Source of the DNA: RGIG3159 sp034927685
GTDB taxonomy: Bacteria > Bacillota > Clostridia > Oscillospirales > Oscillospiraceae
Direction of reading: 5' to 3'
DNA: 23,823 nt
Assembly (NCBI GenBank): GCA_034927685.1
Contig: JAYFPO010000029.1
Location: 1-23,823, forward strand
Under the pieces are notes generated by a model. It saw only the letters and a list, made by a program, of their open reading frames with translations, was not told the DNA's origin and made no database searches. Numbering within the stretch: the stretch's first letter is position 1; every line of letters starts with the position of its first letter. The position numbers were made by a program, and so were the translations under genes. Shown here piece by piece: positions 10,513 to 18,002 of the stretch.

Positions 10513-10547
10513 CGGGCGGCTGCCGCGGACAACGCGGCAGCCACCCG
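10513..10547 (+). terminator. Strong hairpin between gyrA and rnhA, no U-tract
   Basis: A perfect 10-bp GC-rich stem (10518-10527 with 10533-10542, loop GACAA) extends outward by four more pairs (10513-10516 with 10544-10547) past one C-A mismatch. It starts 7 nt after the gyrA stop. No run of T follows it, so it may be a partial terminator, an mRNA stability element or an attenuator setting rnhA expression below gyrA. Confidence 0.55.
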
Positions 10548-10569
10548 GGCCCGGAAAGGTATGATCCTG

Positions 10570-11010
10570 ATGAAGCAAGTCGAAATTTACACAGACGGCG
10601 CTTGTTCCGGCAATCCGGGTCCCGGCGGTTGGGGCGCGATTCTCTGCTACGGCGGCCTTGAAAAAGAGCTGTCCGGCGGCGAACCGAAGACCACCAACAA
10701 TCGCATGGAGTTGACCGCCGTCATTGAGGCCCTTTCGAAATTAAAGGAGTCCTGCACGGTTGATTTGTATTCCGATTCGAAATACGTCATCGACGCCCTC
10801 CAGAAACGGTGGGTCTATGGCTGGAAACAGCGGGGCTGGATCAAATCCGACAAAAAGCCCGCCCTCAACGTGGACCTCTGGGAACGGCTTTTGCCGCTGC
10901 TCGAACTGCATGACGCCCGGTACCACTGGGTCAAAGGGCATGCGGAGAACCCGAAGAACAACCGCTGCGATGAGCTGGCCGTGGCCCAAAGCCGCAGCTT
11001 CCAGAAATAG
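10570..11010 (+). CDS. rnhA: Ribonuclease HI
   Basis: RNase HI cuts the RNA strand of RNA-DNA hybrids, removing primers and R-loops. From the ATG at 10570 the protein has 146 residues, starting MKQVEIYTDGACSGNPGPGG as type 1 enzymes do. The catalytic residues are Asp9, Glu47 (NNRMEL), Asp69 (YSDSKYV) and Asp134 (CDELA), with the assisting His124 in KGHAEN; all are present and spaced as in E. coli. A basic protrusion/handle segment (KRWVYGWKQRGWIKSDKKP) is present. The start is set by GGAAAGG (10553-10559), 10 nt upstream. The earlier ATG at 10561 is too close to it, and a TTG at 10507 would add a tail encoded by the intergenic hairpin. Confidence 0.96.
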   Translation: MKQVEIYTDGACSGNPGPGGWGAILCYGGLEKELSGGEPKTTNNRMELTAVIEALSKLKESCTVDLYSDSKYVIDALQKRWVYGWKQRGWIKSDKKPALNVDLWERLLPLLELHDARYHWVKGHAENPKNNRCDELAVAQSRSFQK

Positions 11011-11028
11011 CAGGAAAGGAAGAACCTC

Positions 11029-12123
11029 ATGACCGTATCCAAGGTTTATTTTACGGATTTTCACATCAGCGACCGGGAAAACCGGATTCAAAAGCTGAAA
11101 CGTCTGATTCTGACCGCCGGGATGGATCAAATCGACTTCCAGAATCAATTCGTCGCCATCAAAATCCACTTTGGAGAGCTGGGCAATCTGTCGTTTCTGC
11201 GGCCCAACTATGCCAAGGCGGTGGCCGATGTGGTCAAGGAGCTGGGCGGGCGGCCCTTCCTGACCGACTGCAACACCCTTTACGTCGGCAGCCGAAAAAA
11301 CGCGCTGGACCACCTGGACACGGCCTATGAAAACGGCTTCTCGCAAAGTTCCACCGGCTGTCACGTTTTGATCGCCGACGGACTAAAGGGCAGCAACGAG
11401 ACGCTGGTGCCGGTGGACGGTGAATATGTCAAGGAAGCGAAGATTGGCAGCGCCATTATGGACGCCGATATTGTGATCTCGCTCACGCATTTCAAGGGCC
11501 ACGAAATGACGGGCATGGGCGGCGCGATGAAGAATCTCGGCATGGGGAGCGGCTCCCGGGCAGGCAAGATGGAAATGCACTCCGCCGGAAAGCCTTATGT
11601 CGACCAGGGCCGCTGTATCGGCTGCGGAAGCTGCCAGCGCATCTGCGCCCACAGTGCGCCGGAGATGCGGAACAAAAAGGTGACCATCAACCATAGCAAG
11701 TGCGTGGGCTGCGGCCGCTGCATCGCCGTCTGTCCCATGGATGCGGTACAGCCGGCGCAGGATGAGGCGCTGGAAAATTTGAACTGCAAGATCGCCGAAT
11801 ACGCCAAGGCGGTGGTGCAGAACCGTCCGGCGTTCCACATCAGCCTCGCCATGGAGATTTCCCCGGACTGCGACTGTCATAACAGCAACGATATCCCCAT
11901 TGTGCCGGATGTCGGCATGTTCGCGTCTTTTGACCCGGTTGCCATCGACCAGGCTTGCTGCGACGCGGTCAACCGTCAGATACCCCAGAAGGGCAGCACG
12001 ATTGAGGGAAAAGAGGGCGAGCCGCTCAGCGCCGCCCACCCCATCACCGACTGGCGCGGCCAGATCGTCCACGGAAAAAAGATTGGTCTCGGCACCGACG
12101 AATATGAGCTGGTCAGGATTTGA
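11029..12123 (+). CDS. DUF362 domain protein with two [4Fe-4S] ferredoxin motifs
   Basis: The 364-residue protein has an N-terminal DUF362 region (about residues 1-185, including KIHFGELGN, TDCNTLYVGSRKNA and SLTHFKGHEMTGMGGAMKNLGMG). This is followed by two canonical ferredoxin motifs, Cys196-Cys199-Cys202-Cys206 and Cys225-Cys228-Cys231-Cys235, the second with the usual CP ending. A C-terminal DUF362 continuation (PDVGMFASFDPVAIDQACCD) wraps around the ferredoxin insert. Members are common in strict anaerobes and are presumed redox proteins; the reaction is not established. No signal peptide or membrane segment is visible, so it should be cytoplasmic. The GGAAAGGAAG ribosome site and the 18-nt gap place it in the rnhA transcript, with the FakA-like gene 12 nt downstream. 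Confidence 0.88.
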   Translation: MTVSKVYFTDFHISDRENRIQKLKRLILTAGMDQIDFQNQFVAIKIHFGELGNLSFLRPNYAKAVADVVKELGGRPFLTDCNTLYVGSRKNALDHLDTAYENGFSQSSTGCHVLIADGLKGSNETLVPVDGEYVKEAKIGSAIMDADIVISLTHFKGHEMTGMGGAMKNLGMGSGSRAGKMEMHSAGKPYVDQGRCIGCGSCQRICAHSAPEMRNKKVTINHSKCVGCGRCIAVCPMDAVQPAQDEALENLNCKIAEYAKAVVQNRPAFHISLAMEISPDCDCHNSNDIPIVPDVGMFASFDPVAIDQACCDAVNRQIPQKGSTIEGKEGEPLSAAHPITDWRGQIVHGKKIGLGTDEYELVRI

Positions 12124-12135
12124 GGAGAAGCGAAT

Positions 12136-12387
12136 ATGCTGGAATTTCGATATGATACGCAATTATTGATTGAGGGAACCCAGTTGGACGAGGATACCAT
12201 TCACGACGACATCACGCGGAAGTTCAAAGGGGACTGTCTGCTGGCGGTTGGAGACGAAACGCTCGTGAAACTTCACTTTCATACCAATGAACCATGGCGC
12301 GTACTGGAATATTGCGCGACACTGGGAGAAATCTTCGATATTGTCATTGAGGATATGGACAGACAAACGCGCGGGCTGAAAGGATAA
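12136..12387 (+). CDS. Small free-standing protein resembling the FakA (DAK-type kinase) C-terminal region
   Basis: The 83-residue product resembles one portion of fatty-acid kinase FakA/YloV, in the region after the DhaL-like kinase domain. LLIEGTQLDEDTIHDDI, GDCLLAVGDETLVKLHFHTNEPWRVLEYCATLGEIFDIVIEDM matches the FakA pattern of 'GDSL-V-GD-x-LVKVH-HT-x-P-G-VL-Y-x-x-x-G' followed by an IxxM-type helix. Such stand-alone proteins tend to be labelled 'kinase to dihydroxyacetone kinase', but no nucleotide-binding or dihydroxyacetone-kinase catalytic domain is present. It therefore cannot be a kinase on its own. It has a good AGGAGA ribosome site and is the last gene before a strong terminator, cotranscribed with the DUF362 gene. 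Function unknown. Confidence 0.78.
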   Translation: MLEFRYDTQLLIEGTQLDEDTIHDDITRKFKGDCLLAVGDETLVKLHFHTNEPWRVLEYCATLGEIFDIVIEDMDRQTRGLKG

Positions 12388-12397
12388 TCACTCCAGA

Positions 12398-12443
12398 ATA
12401 AACGACAGCGGGCACATTTTTCAATGTGCCCGCTGTCGTTTAT
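12398..12443. terminator. Bidirectional terminator with a perfect 21-bp stem
   Basis: Positions 12398-12418 and 12423-12443 are exact reverse complements around the 4-nt loop TTTC. The stem ends in A/T-rich base pairs at both sides (ATAAA / TTTAT), so U-rich RNA is made in both directions. It lies 11 nt past the rightward FakA-like gene and contains the TAA stop of the convergent GNAT gene (12440-12442). It thus serves both converging transcripts. Confidence 0.9.
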
Positions 12444-13183
12444 CCAAAATCCAGACCCAGAAAGCTGGGAGATAGCGGACTGCCGTCCAAAGACTTGGCC
12501 ATACCGAACGGCGCATGCCCTGGCAATCTGGCCGGCAGGGAGGCGCAGCCCAGAAACGCGCAGAGTGCAGACGCGGCCCGTTCGGGGTCGTCGGACAGCA
12601 GTTCCCGGGCGGAAAAGCCGCCGTCGGTGTGTTCCACAGCGGCGCAGCCGAGGCCGGGAAGGTCCAGCAGACAACCCGCCTTTTCCTGATAGGTCAGCAA
12701 TGGCAGGGGATACTGGATCCCGTCCGGCGCATAACGCTGCCGTAATTCCGCGTAGGCGGCGGGAGCAACGATCCTCGCGGGCGCGGCCGGTCCGCCGGAA
12801 AAGGTCTGCCGTTCGCAGAAGAACGTGGTTTCATAGCCCAGTGCGCCATAAAAGCCAAACAGGGATTCGCCGGCGGGAACCAGAACGGCGTAGGAATTAC
12901 CCTGCCCAGTCAAATACGCCTCCGCCTCGGAAAGCAGGGCGCGGCTGACGCCCTGTCCACGCAGGTGGGGCGCAGTGCAGACCGCATAGAGGTAGGCGGC
13001 ATCCCGATTTTGCCAGCGAACGGGCATGGCAATGGCCATGGCGCCGCATTCAGCCGCGGTAAAGACGGTGCAGGTGTGAAACAGGGAGTCCCAGAACTCC
13101 CGGATGACTGTCGGACTGTCACCGAAGCAGTCGGACCAGAGGGCGGTGAGCGCCGGGAGATCGGTTAGCGTTGCGATTCGCAC
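12440..13183 (-). CDS. GNAT family N-acetyltransferase
   Basis: The 247-residue protein begins MRIATLTDLPALTALWSDCFGD, a typical GNAT N-terminus. It contains the acetyl-CoA-binding motif A as LYAVCTAPHLRGQGVSRALLSEAEAYL and motif B around VPAGESLFGFYGALGYE. The C-terminal ~110 residues are longer than a minimal GNAT domain and form a separate module, as in Eis-like or two-domain acetyltransferases. The acceptor substrate is unknown. The start overlaps the 3' end of the DUF2156 gene by 19 nt, so the two are almost certainly coupled. Its stop lies inside the shared terminator. A cysteine- and alanine-rich C-terminus (SALCAFLGCASLPARLPG) is present but not diagnostic. Confidence 0.85.
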   Translation of the reverse strand: MRIATLTDLPALTALWSDCFGDSPTVIREFWDSLFHTCTVFTAAECGAMAIAMPVRWQNRDAAYLYAVCTAPHLRGQGVSRALLSEAEAYLTGQGNSYAVLVPAGESLFGFYGALGYETTFFCERQTFSGGPAAPARIVAPAAYAELRQRYAPDGIQYPLPLLTYQEKAGCLLDLPGLGCAAVEHTDGGFSARELLSDDPERAASALCAFLGCASLPARLPGHAPFGMAKSLDGSPLSPSFLGLDFG

Positions 13184-14082
13184 GTCGCGTCCTCCGGCAA
13201 CGAGGCCATGTATTTTTCCAGAAGGAGCTCCGGGTGATAGGAGAGTTTTGCCTGCCGCAGGCCGTCGGAGCCCAAGTCGTCCTCCCGGTTCAGATAGCGG
13301 ATTTCCGGGTATTTCTCCTGTACCAACCGGGCGAACTCCCGATTGATGAGGGCATACGCACCCGGCATTTCGGAAAGTGCTTTTTCAAAGTTTACGTCAT
13401 AGCAGGTTCGGTTCAGCGGCATACCCAGTGAGAAGGCGACCAGCCTGTCGCCGGTCCAAAGTGTGAGCCCGTCGAAGCCGAAGGTCTCATAGTGATCGAA
13501 GGCGGTGGCAATCGCGCGGCGTTCGCCGTCAAAGGACGCGGGATCGGCGCCTTTCTCATAGTGCTCTCGGTACCATTCCGTGATGAGTGCTTCGCATTCT
13601 GGGATATTTTCCCGGGAAATCGGCCGGCAGGACCAGTCCGGGGTCTCTGCCTCGAAGCGATTGATGTGGTTCCGCTTAGATTGCAGCTTTCGCCCGGCCA
13701 GCGAGGCCAGCGCCTCCACGGAATAGAGATAGTCGAAATTATCCCGGTTCGCGGTGTAGATAAAAGTTTGCGTCTCTTCTAAATGTGCCCGGACCTCCGG
13801 CGTGATCCCATACATCCGAAAGGGAATGCCACGCTCCCTGCTGTCATCAAACAGCGCGGGCAGAGTTTTTATGAAATCACCGGCGCCGATGGGACGGAGA
13901 TACAGGGACCGCCCGTTATAGGTGACCATCGGGACGTAAAAGCCTCCGCATTCGGCGATGCTGGCGTTGCCCCACATGACCATACAGGCGGGGGAATAGT
14001 CACAGCTCAGGTTCTCGGTGTCCCGCAGGACAGGACGCAGCCATGCGGCATCCTCCGGAGACAGGGGTCTGAAATCTAGCAT
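13165..14082 (-). CDS. DUF2156 domain protein (phosphatidylglycerol lysyltransferase-like acyltransferase fold)
   Basis: The 305-residue protein has the features of the stand-alone DUF2156 family: SCDYSPACMVMWGN near the start, LAGRKLQSKRNHINRFE in the centre, GLTLWTGDRLVAFSLGMPLN, and YLNREDDLGSDGLRQAKLSYHPELLLEKY near the end. DUF2156 is the catalytic fold of MprF-type aminoacyl-lipid synthases. This protein lacks MprF's transmembrane flippase domain, so it is probably a soluble transferase with an unknown donor and acceptor. An AGAAGG ribosome site lies 6 nt before the ATG. A perfect TTGACA is present upstream on the same strand (14119-14124), but I see no matching -10. It overlaps the downstream GNAT gene by 19 nt, a two-gene pair of transferase folds. 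Confidence 0.88.
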   Translation of the reverse strand: MLDFRPLSPEDAAWLRPVLRDTENLSCDYSPACMVMWGNASIAECGGFYVPMVTYNGRSLYLRPIGAGDFIKTLPALFDDSRERGIPFRMYGITPEVRAHLEETQTFIYTANRDNFDYLYSVEALASLAGRKLQSKRNHINRFEAETPDWSCRPISRENIPECEALITEWYREHYEKGADPASFDGERRAIATAFDHYETFGFDGLTLWTGDRLVAFSLGMPLNRTCYDVNFEKALSEMPGAYALINREFARLVQEKYPEIRYLNREDDLGSDGLRQAKLSYHPELLLEKYMASLPEDATCESQR

Positions 14083-14161
14083 AAAGTACCTTCTTTTTTT
14101 CTTTTATCTTATCATTTGTGTCAAGGGAAGCAAGCCGGGACATTAGTATGCGCAGAGCAAG

Positions 14162-14191
14162 GGCGCTGCAAAACGAAATTGATGCAGCGCC
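14162..14191 (-). terminator. Hairpin after the dnaC-like gene
   Basis: A perfect 9-bp inverted repeat (14162-14170 with 14183-14191, 12-nt loop) begins 7 nt past the stop of the ATPase gene. No T-run follows in the leftward direction, while five T follow it in the rightward direction. It may be a weak terminator separating the primosome genes from the DUF2156 pair. Confidence 0.4.
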
Positions 14192-14198
14192 ACTGTTT

Positions 14199-15185
14199 TT
14201 ACAATTTGCCGCGGAGCCGGACATCGTCCCCAAAAAACGGGATCAGCTCATAGTCGCCCAGAAGGCGGGAGGCAATCTGCGGCGTATAGCGGTTTTTCAT
14301 GCCATCCGTCGTGAGATTGGTAGAGATGATGGTCTGTTTTCCGTTAATCAGACGGGTGTTGATGACGTTATACAGGGCGGAAAGGGTAAACTGTGTCACC
14401 AGTTCCGTACCGAGATCGTCGACGATCAGAAGGTCACTGGCGAAATACCGCTGCGTTTTGGCGATGCGCGCCTCCGAAAAATCGCCGAATTTGGCCGCTT
14501 CAAAATCGCCGAGCATCGTAATCGCGGTCTCATAGACCACAGAGAAGCCACGGTCCGCGACAGACCGGGCAATACAGCCGGAGAGAAAGGTTTTACCCAG
14601 GCCGGTTTTGCCGGAAAACAGTAGGGAACCGGAATCCTGCGAAAAGTCCTGCGCGTACTTGCGGCAGCGGTGCAGCGTCTCCTCCATCAGCCGCCGGGGG
14701 CTGACGCCCCGCTGCGGGTCCGCAGCGTCGGAATAATAATCCAGACGGAACGCGGAGAACCGCTCCTTGCCGGAGCCAAGCAGGGAGGAGAGCTCATTTT
14801 TTTGCTCAATTCGGCAGAGCTCCCGGAGGCACTCGCACATGGTGGAGCCCACATAGCCGGTGCCGCCGCAGATGGAGCACACGGGGGAGCTGTCGAGAAA
14901 GTCCTCGTCGAGGTCGGAGGCCTCCAGAATCCAGTCCCGCTCGGCCTGGAGCGCAAGGTTCTGGTCCTTGATTTTTTCAACGGCCTCTTTTGGGTCTGTT
15001 CCGGCGCGGAATGTGGCCGCTACCGTTGCCGCCATGGTTTGGCGGAGCGCCCGGTCGATCTCCTTCAAGCGCGGATACCGGGAGTAGGCTTCCTGCAGAT
15101 GCGTCTCAAAGGTCTCCTGCCGCTCCTGCTGCGCCTGCGCCAATTGCGCCCTGGCGCGCCGAAGCACCGCTTCGGAATATGCCAT
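14199..15185 (-). CDS. Helicase-loader ATPase (DnaC/DnaI family)
   Basis: The 328-residue AAA+ ATPase has Walker A GKTGLGKT (192-199), Walker B DLLIVDD (251-257) and sensor-type ISTNLTTDGMKNRYTPQIASRLLG, matching DnaC/DnaI loaders that place the replicative helicase at origins and stalled forks. The N-terminal half is helical with a four-cysteine putative zinc site, Cys103-Cys106-Cys117-Cys119 (CSICGG...CEC), as in DnaI-type loaders. The ATG is 3 nt after the stop of the DnaD-domain gene, with a strong AGGAGG ribosome site inside that gene's end. The pair DnaD-DnaI forms the Firmicute primosome pathway with DnaB-type proteins. A phage-derived istB-like ATPase is an alternative label, but context favours primosome function. 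Confidence 0.92.
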   Translation of the reverse strand: MAYSEAVLRRARAQLAQAQQERQETFETHLQEAYSRYPRLKEIDRALRQTMAATVAATFRAGTDPKEAVEKIKDQNLALQAERDWILEASDLDEDFLDSSPVCSICGGTGYVGSTMCECLRELCRIEQKNELSSLLGSGKERFSAFRLDYYSDAADPQRGVSPRRLMEETLHRCRKYAQDFSQDSGSLLFSGKTGLGKTFLSGCIARSVADRGFSVVYETAITMLGDFEAAKFGDFSEARIAKTQRYFASDLLIVDDLGTELVTQFTLSALYNVINTRLINGKQTIISTNLTTDGMKNRYTPQIASRLLGDYELIPFFGDDVRLRGKL

Positions 15186-15188
15186 GCC

Positions 15189-16106
15189 TTAGTCCTCCTC
15201 TTTGCGGCGCATCATCCGCTCAATGGCCTTTAGTTCCATGGGATCCGGCTCCTTGCCGGCATGAAAGTCCTGCTTTTGCTGCTGGGCGGTCCGCCGCGGA
15301 CGGTCAGGCGCACGGTCGAAGTGCTCGATCTGTTCAACGGTATAAAGATTTTGACCCTGCCAGCTGGTCAGAATAGAATCCATGTAGTTCCATTTCAGTC
15401 CGCCGGCGTGCAGACAGGTCCGGTCGTAGGCCAGTAGGATTTCGGGTTCGCCGAAGCCCACATCCAACCACTTCAGTATGTACTTTTCCTCACTGGGCGT
15501 CAGGCGGCGGTCATAGATCTGCAGACCGTGGCGGATAGAGCCAAGGCGGGACTGCCGGACCAACTGCTGCTGCATATAGGCCGCCGCCTCCTCGAGGGTA
15601 TCGATGCTGTTGTCCGCCCAATAGTAGGCCTCTTTTTCAATGCTGCGCATGGAGGGAGCCCGGACATTGCCCCTTGCCCGGCTGCGCTGCATACAAAACG
15701 AGATCAGGATCGAAATGACCTCATCCGAAAGACGCAGATAGTCCCGCAGAGACAGCAAAATCTTAAGTTCCTCCGTGGAAAGCACCCGGCCCAGCTTCCG
15801 CTGCACCTCGCCCACCAACAGACCGAAGCTCTTTCCCTTGTCCATTTCCCGGGCAATGTCCTGCTCGGTATAGACAGGGCGCTCCTCCTGCTGCAGAAAG
15901 CGCGGCGTCTCCTCGATCAGCCCCATCTGCCGCAAAGCGGCGGTGGCGCAGTCCAGCCGGGGCGCCGCCATTTGCAGGGATTCCCGCGCCTGCTCCAGCG
16001 GAAACCCGGCCCGCAGATACAGGTATAGCAGCGCGGCATCGCCGGAAGCGGCGCCCAACAGCTTGCGAAGATCCTGCTTTGGCAGGGAAACGACGGCATC
16101 ATCCAT
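15189..16106 (-). CDS. DnaD-domain replication initiation/primosome protein
   Basis: The 305-residue protein carries two DnaD/DnaB_2-type domains, about residues 99-178 (LSTEELKILLSLRDYLRLSDEV... SIEKEAYYWADNSIDTLEEA) and 199-258 (LTPSEEKYILKWLDVGFGEPEIL... WNYMDSILTSW). The second ends with the YxxxIL-x-x-W motif that binds DNA in this family. A winged-helix-like N-terminus (about 1-70) precedes them, so the layout resembles Bacillus DnaB/DnaD. It would remodel origin DNA and recruit the helicase loader encoded 3 nt downstream. It begins with an AGAAGGGG ribosome site and has its own promoter. Whether to call it dnaD or dnaB is not settled by sequence. Confidence 0.9.
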   Translation of the reverse strand: MDDAVVSLPKQDLRKLLGAASGDAALLYLYLRAGFPLEQARESLQMAAPRLDCATAALRQMGLIEETPRFLQQEERPVYTEQDIAREMDKGKSFGLLVGEVQRKLGRVLSTEELKILLSLRDYLRLSDEVISILISFCMQRSRARGNVRAPSMRSIEKEAYYWADNSIDTLEEAAAYMQQQLVRQSRLGSIRHGLQIYDRRLTPSEEKYILKWLDVGFGEPEILLAYDRTCLHAGGLKWNYMDSILTSWQGQNLYTVEQIEHFDRAPDRPRRTAQQQKQDFHAGKEPDPMELKAIERMMRRKEED

Positions 16107-16136
16107 GGCGAGCCCCTTCTTTTGCGTATTTCCCCC

Positions 16137-16165
16137 ATTATAGCACAGGAAATGATCCCGGGCAA
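16137..16165 (-). promoter_or_regulatory. dnaD-dnaC promoter
   Basis: On the minus strand there is a -35 TTGCCC (16160-16165), a 17-nt spacer and an extended -10 TGC-TATAAT (hexamer 16137-16142). It sits about 31 nt before the DnaD-domain start. The ten bases GTGCTATAAT are identical to those of the rlmD and parA promoters in this window. Confidence 0.75.
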
Positions 16166-16197
16166 GAGAAGGCCAGCAATTATAGAGTTACCACAAT

Positions 16198-16236
16198 CTG
16201 GCGCCGCCGCAACATTCCGGGTTGCGGCGGCGCCAG
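16198..16236 (-). terminator. mscL downstream hairpin, 16-bp perfect stem
   Basis: Arms 16198-16213 and 16221-16236 are exact reverse complements with a 7-nt loop. The stem is very GC-rich and starts 5 nt past the mscL stop. There is no clear U-tract in the leftward direction (the next bases are ATTGTGG). It should still block or pause transcription of the parAB-serS-mscL unit before the dnaD promoter. Confidence 0.65.
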
Positions 16237-16241
16237 GACGC

Positions 16242-16682
16242 TTATTTGTGTTGCTCTTTTAAAAGATCGCGGATCTCCGTCAGCAGTTTTTCCTCGGCGG
16301 ACGGCTTCAGCGGCGCGGGGGGCGCTTCCGCTGCCTTCTTCTCATGCAGGGAACGGGCCCGGTTAACCGCCCTGACAATGAAAAATATAACCAGTGCGAT
16401 TAACAGGAAGTCGATGATCGTAGTCAGAAAGGTACCGAAGCCGATGGTAATCCCCTTCTGGATTACTGTGCCGGCTTCATTGGTAATCTCCGGCCGGACA
16501 ACCAGATTCAACGCGGTCGTATCCTGCGCTCCGAAAATCCAGCTGATGAACGGCATCAGCAGATCATTGACCAGAGAGGCGGTAATTTTGCCAAAGGCGG
16601 AGGCGAGGATCACGCCAACGGCCATGTCCAGGACGTTTCCCCGTGTGATAAAGTCTCGGAATTCCTTCAATACTTTTTTCAT
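16242..16682 (-). CDS. mscL: Large-conductance mechanosensitive channel MscL
   Basis: MscL opens under membrane tension to release solutes during hypo-osmotic shock. From the ATG at 16682 the protein has 146 residues: MKKVLKEFRDFITRGNVLDMAVGVIL is the signature N-terminal amphipathic helix plus TM1. A periplasmic loop and TM2 (FLTTIIDFLLIALVIFFIVRAVN) follow, and then a charged C-terminal helix (EEKLLTEIRDLLKEQHK) that forms the cytoplasmic bundle. An AAAGGA ribosome site lies 10 nt upstream. A longer reading frame to 16763 would add an unrelated basic tail overlapping serS. It begins 16 nt after serS, so both share a transcript. Confidence 0.96.
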   Translation of the reverse strand: MKKVLKEFRDFITRGNVLDMAVGVILASAFGKITASLVNDLLMPFISWIFGAQDTTALNLVVRPEITNEAGTVIQKGITIGFGTFLTTIIDFLLIALVIFFIVRAVNRARSLHEKKAAEAPPAPLKPSAEEKLLTEIRDLLKEQHK

Positions 16683-16698
16683 TGCTGCTGCGTCCTTT

Positions 16699-17991
16699 CT
16701 AATTTGTTTTTTTGATCGCCTCGAGGCCGCCGAGATACTTGCGCAGGACCTCCGGAACGACAATCGAGCCGTCCTTTTGCTGGTTTTGCTCCACCATGGC
16801 CGGGAAAATCCGGGAGGTGGCCAGGCCAGAACCGTTCAGTGTGTGGACAAACTCCGTTTTGCCGGTGGCTTCCCGGCGGAACCTAGTGTTGCCGCGCCGG
16901 GCCTGATAGTCCCGGGCGTTGGAGACCGAGGAGACCTCTTTATAGCCGTTCATGGATGGAATCTGAATTTCAATGTCGTAGGTCCGCGCCATGGAGGCGG
17001 AACAGTCCCCGGCGGCGAGCTTGACCGTGCGGAAGTGGAAGCCCAGCCCCTTGACCAGGTTTTCCGCCTTGGCTACCAGCTCCGCGAAGGCCTCGTCGGA
17101 ATTTTCCGGCAGCGTATACTGGAACATTTCAATCTTATTGAACTGGTGGCCGCGAACCATACCGCGCTCGTCGGCCCGGTGGGAGCCGGCCTCCCGGCGG
17201 AAGCAGGGGGTGTAGGCGAAGAGCTTTCTGGGCAGCTCGTCCTCACGCAGAATTTCACCGCGGTACAGGGAGGCCAGCGCGGTTTCCGCGGTGGGCAGCA
17301 TAAAGTGCATCCGGTCGTCCGTGGGGTTTTCAATTTTGTAGACTTCATCGGCAAATTTGGGGAACTGGCCGGCGGTTTCGCCGCAGGTGTACTCCAACAT
17401 ATGGGGCAGCAAGATCATCTCATAGCCGTCTTGCAGATGGCAGTCCATAAAGTAATTGAGCAACGCCCACTCCAGCCGCGCGCCCATGCCGCGGTAAATC
17501 CAGAAGCCGGTTCCCGCCAACTTGGCGCCGCGTTCATAGTCAATGAGGCCGAGGTCGGTGCAGAGATCCACATGATGCTTGGGCACAAAATCAAACTTAT
17601 GGGGTTCGCCATAATAGCGGAGCGGCTCGTTGTGCTCCTTGCCGCCGGGAACCAGGTCCGGGTCCGGCAGGTTTGGCAGAGAGAGCATCTGTACGCGGTA
17701 TTCCGCTTCGATCGTCCGCAACTTCTCGTCGTTTTCGGCGATGGAAGCCTTCAGCTCCGTCATTTTGGCAAAAATCGGCGCTACGTCCTGCCCTGCCTTC
17801 TTGCGCTGCGGGATTTCCCTGGAAACCTTGTTTTGCTCGGCTTTTTCCGCTTCGGTGGAGGCAATCAGCTCCCGCCGCTGCAAGTCCAATTCAAGAATTC
17901 GGTCCACCTGCCTATCGCAGTCCACTTCTTTGGCCCGCAGCAGAGCCTTCACTTCCCCCGGATTGTCCTTGATTTTTTTGATATCCAGCAT
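16699..17991 (-). CDS. serS: Seryl-tRNA synthetase
   Basis: SerRS charges tRNA-Ser (and tRNA-Sec where present). The 430-residue class II enzyme starts MLDIKKIKDNPGEVKALL and has the N-terminal antiparallel coiled-coil arm that grips the long variable arm (about residues 25-110). Catalytic motif 2 is visible as TPCFRREAGSHRADERGMVRGHQFNKIE, and motif 3 lies around GSGLATSRIFPAMVEQNQQ before IVVPEVLRKYLGG. The start has a TGAGGTGAGG ribosome site and lies 11 nt after parB, so it is the third gene of a parA-parB-serS-mscL unit. No T-box leader is visible upstream, so its expression seems tied to the segregation operon and not to tRNA charging. Confidence 0.97.
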   Translation of the reverse strand: MLDIKKIKDNPGEVKALLRAKEVDCDRQVDRILELDLQRRELIASTEAEKAEQNKVSREIPQRKKAGQDVAPIFAKMTELKASIAENDEKLRTIEAEYRVQMLSLPNLPDPDLVPGGKEHNEPLRYYGEPHKFDFVPKHHVDLCTDLGLIDYERGAKLAGTGFWIYRGMGARLEWALLNYFMDCHLQDGYEMILLPHMLEYTCGETAGQFPKFADEVYKIENPTDDRMHFMLPTAETALASLYRGEILREDELPRKLFAYTPCFRREAGSHRADERGMVRGHQFNKIEMFQYTLPENSDEAFAELVAKAENLVKGLGFHFRTVKLAAGDCSASMARTYDIEIQIPSMNGYKEVSSVSNARDYQARRGNTRFRREATGKTEFVHTLNGSGLATSRIFPAMVEQNQQKDGSIVVPEVLRKYLGGLEAIKKTN

Positions 17992-18002
17992 AATACCTCA
18001 CC

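Noticed and set aside
14096..14124. TTGACA upstream of the DUF2156 gene as a promoter
   Set aside because: The -35 is perfect on the minus strand, but no -10-like hexamer lies 15-19 nt away; only an A-rich run is present.
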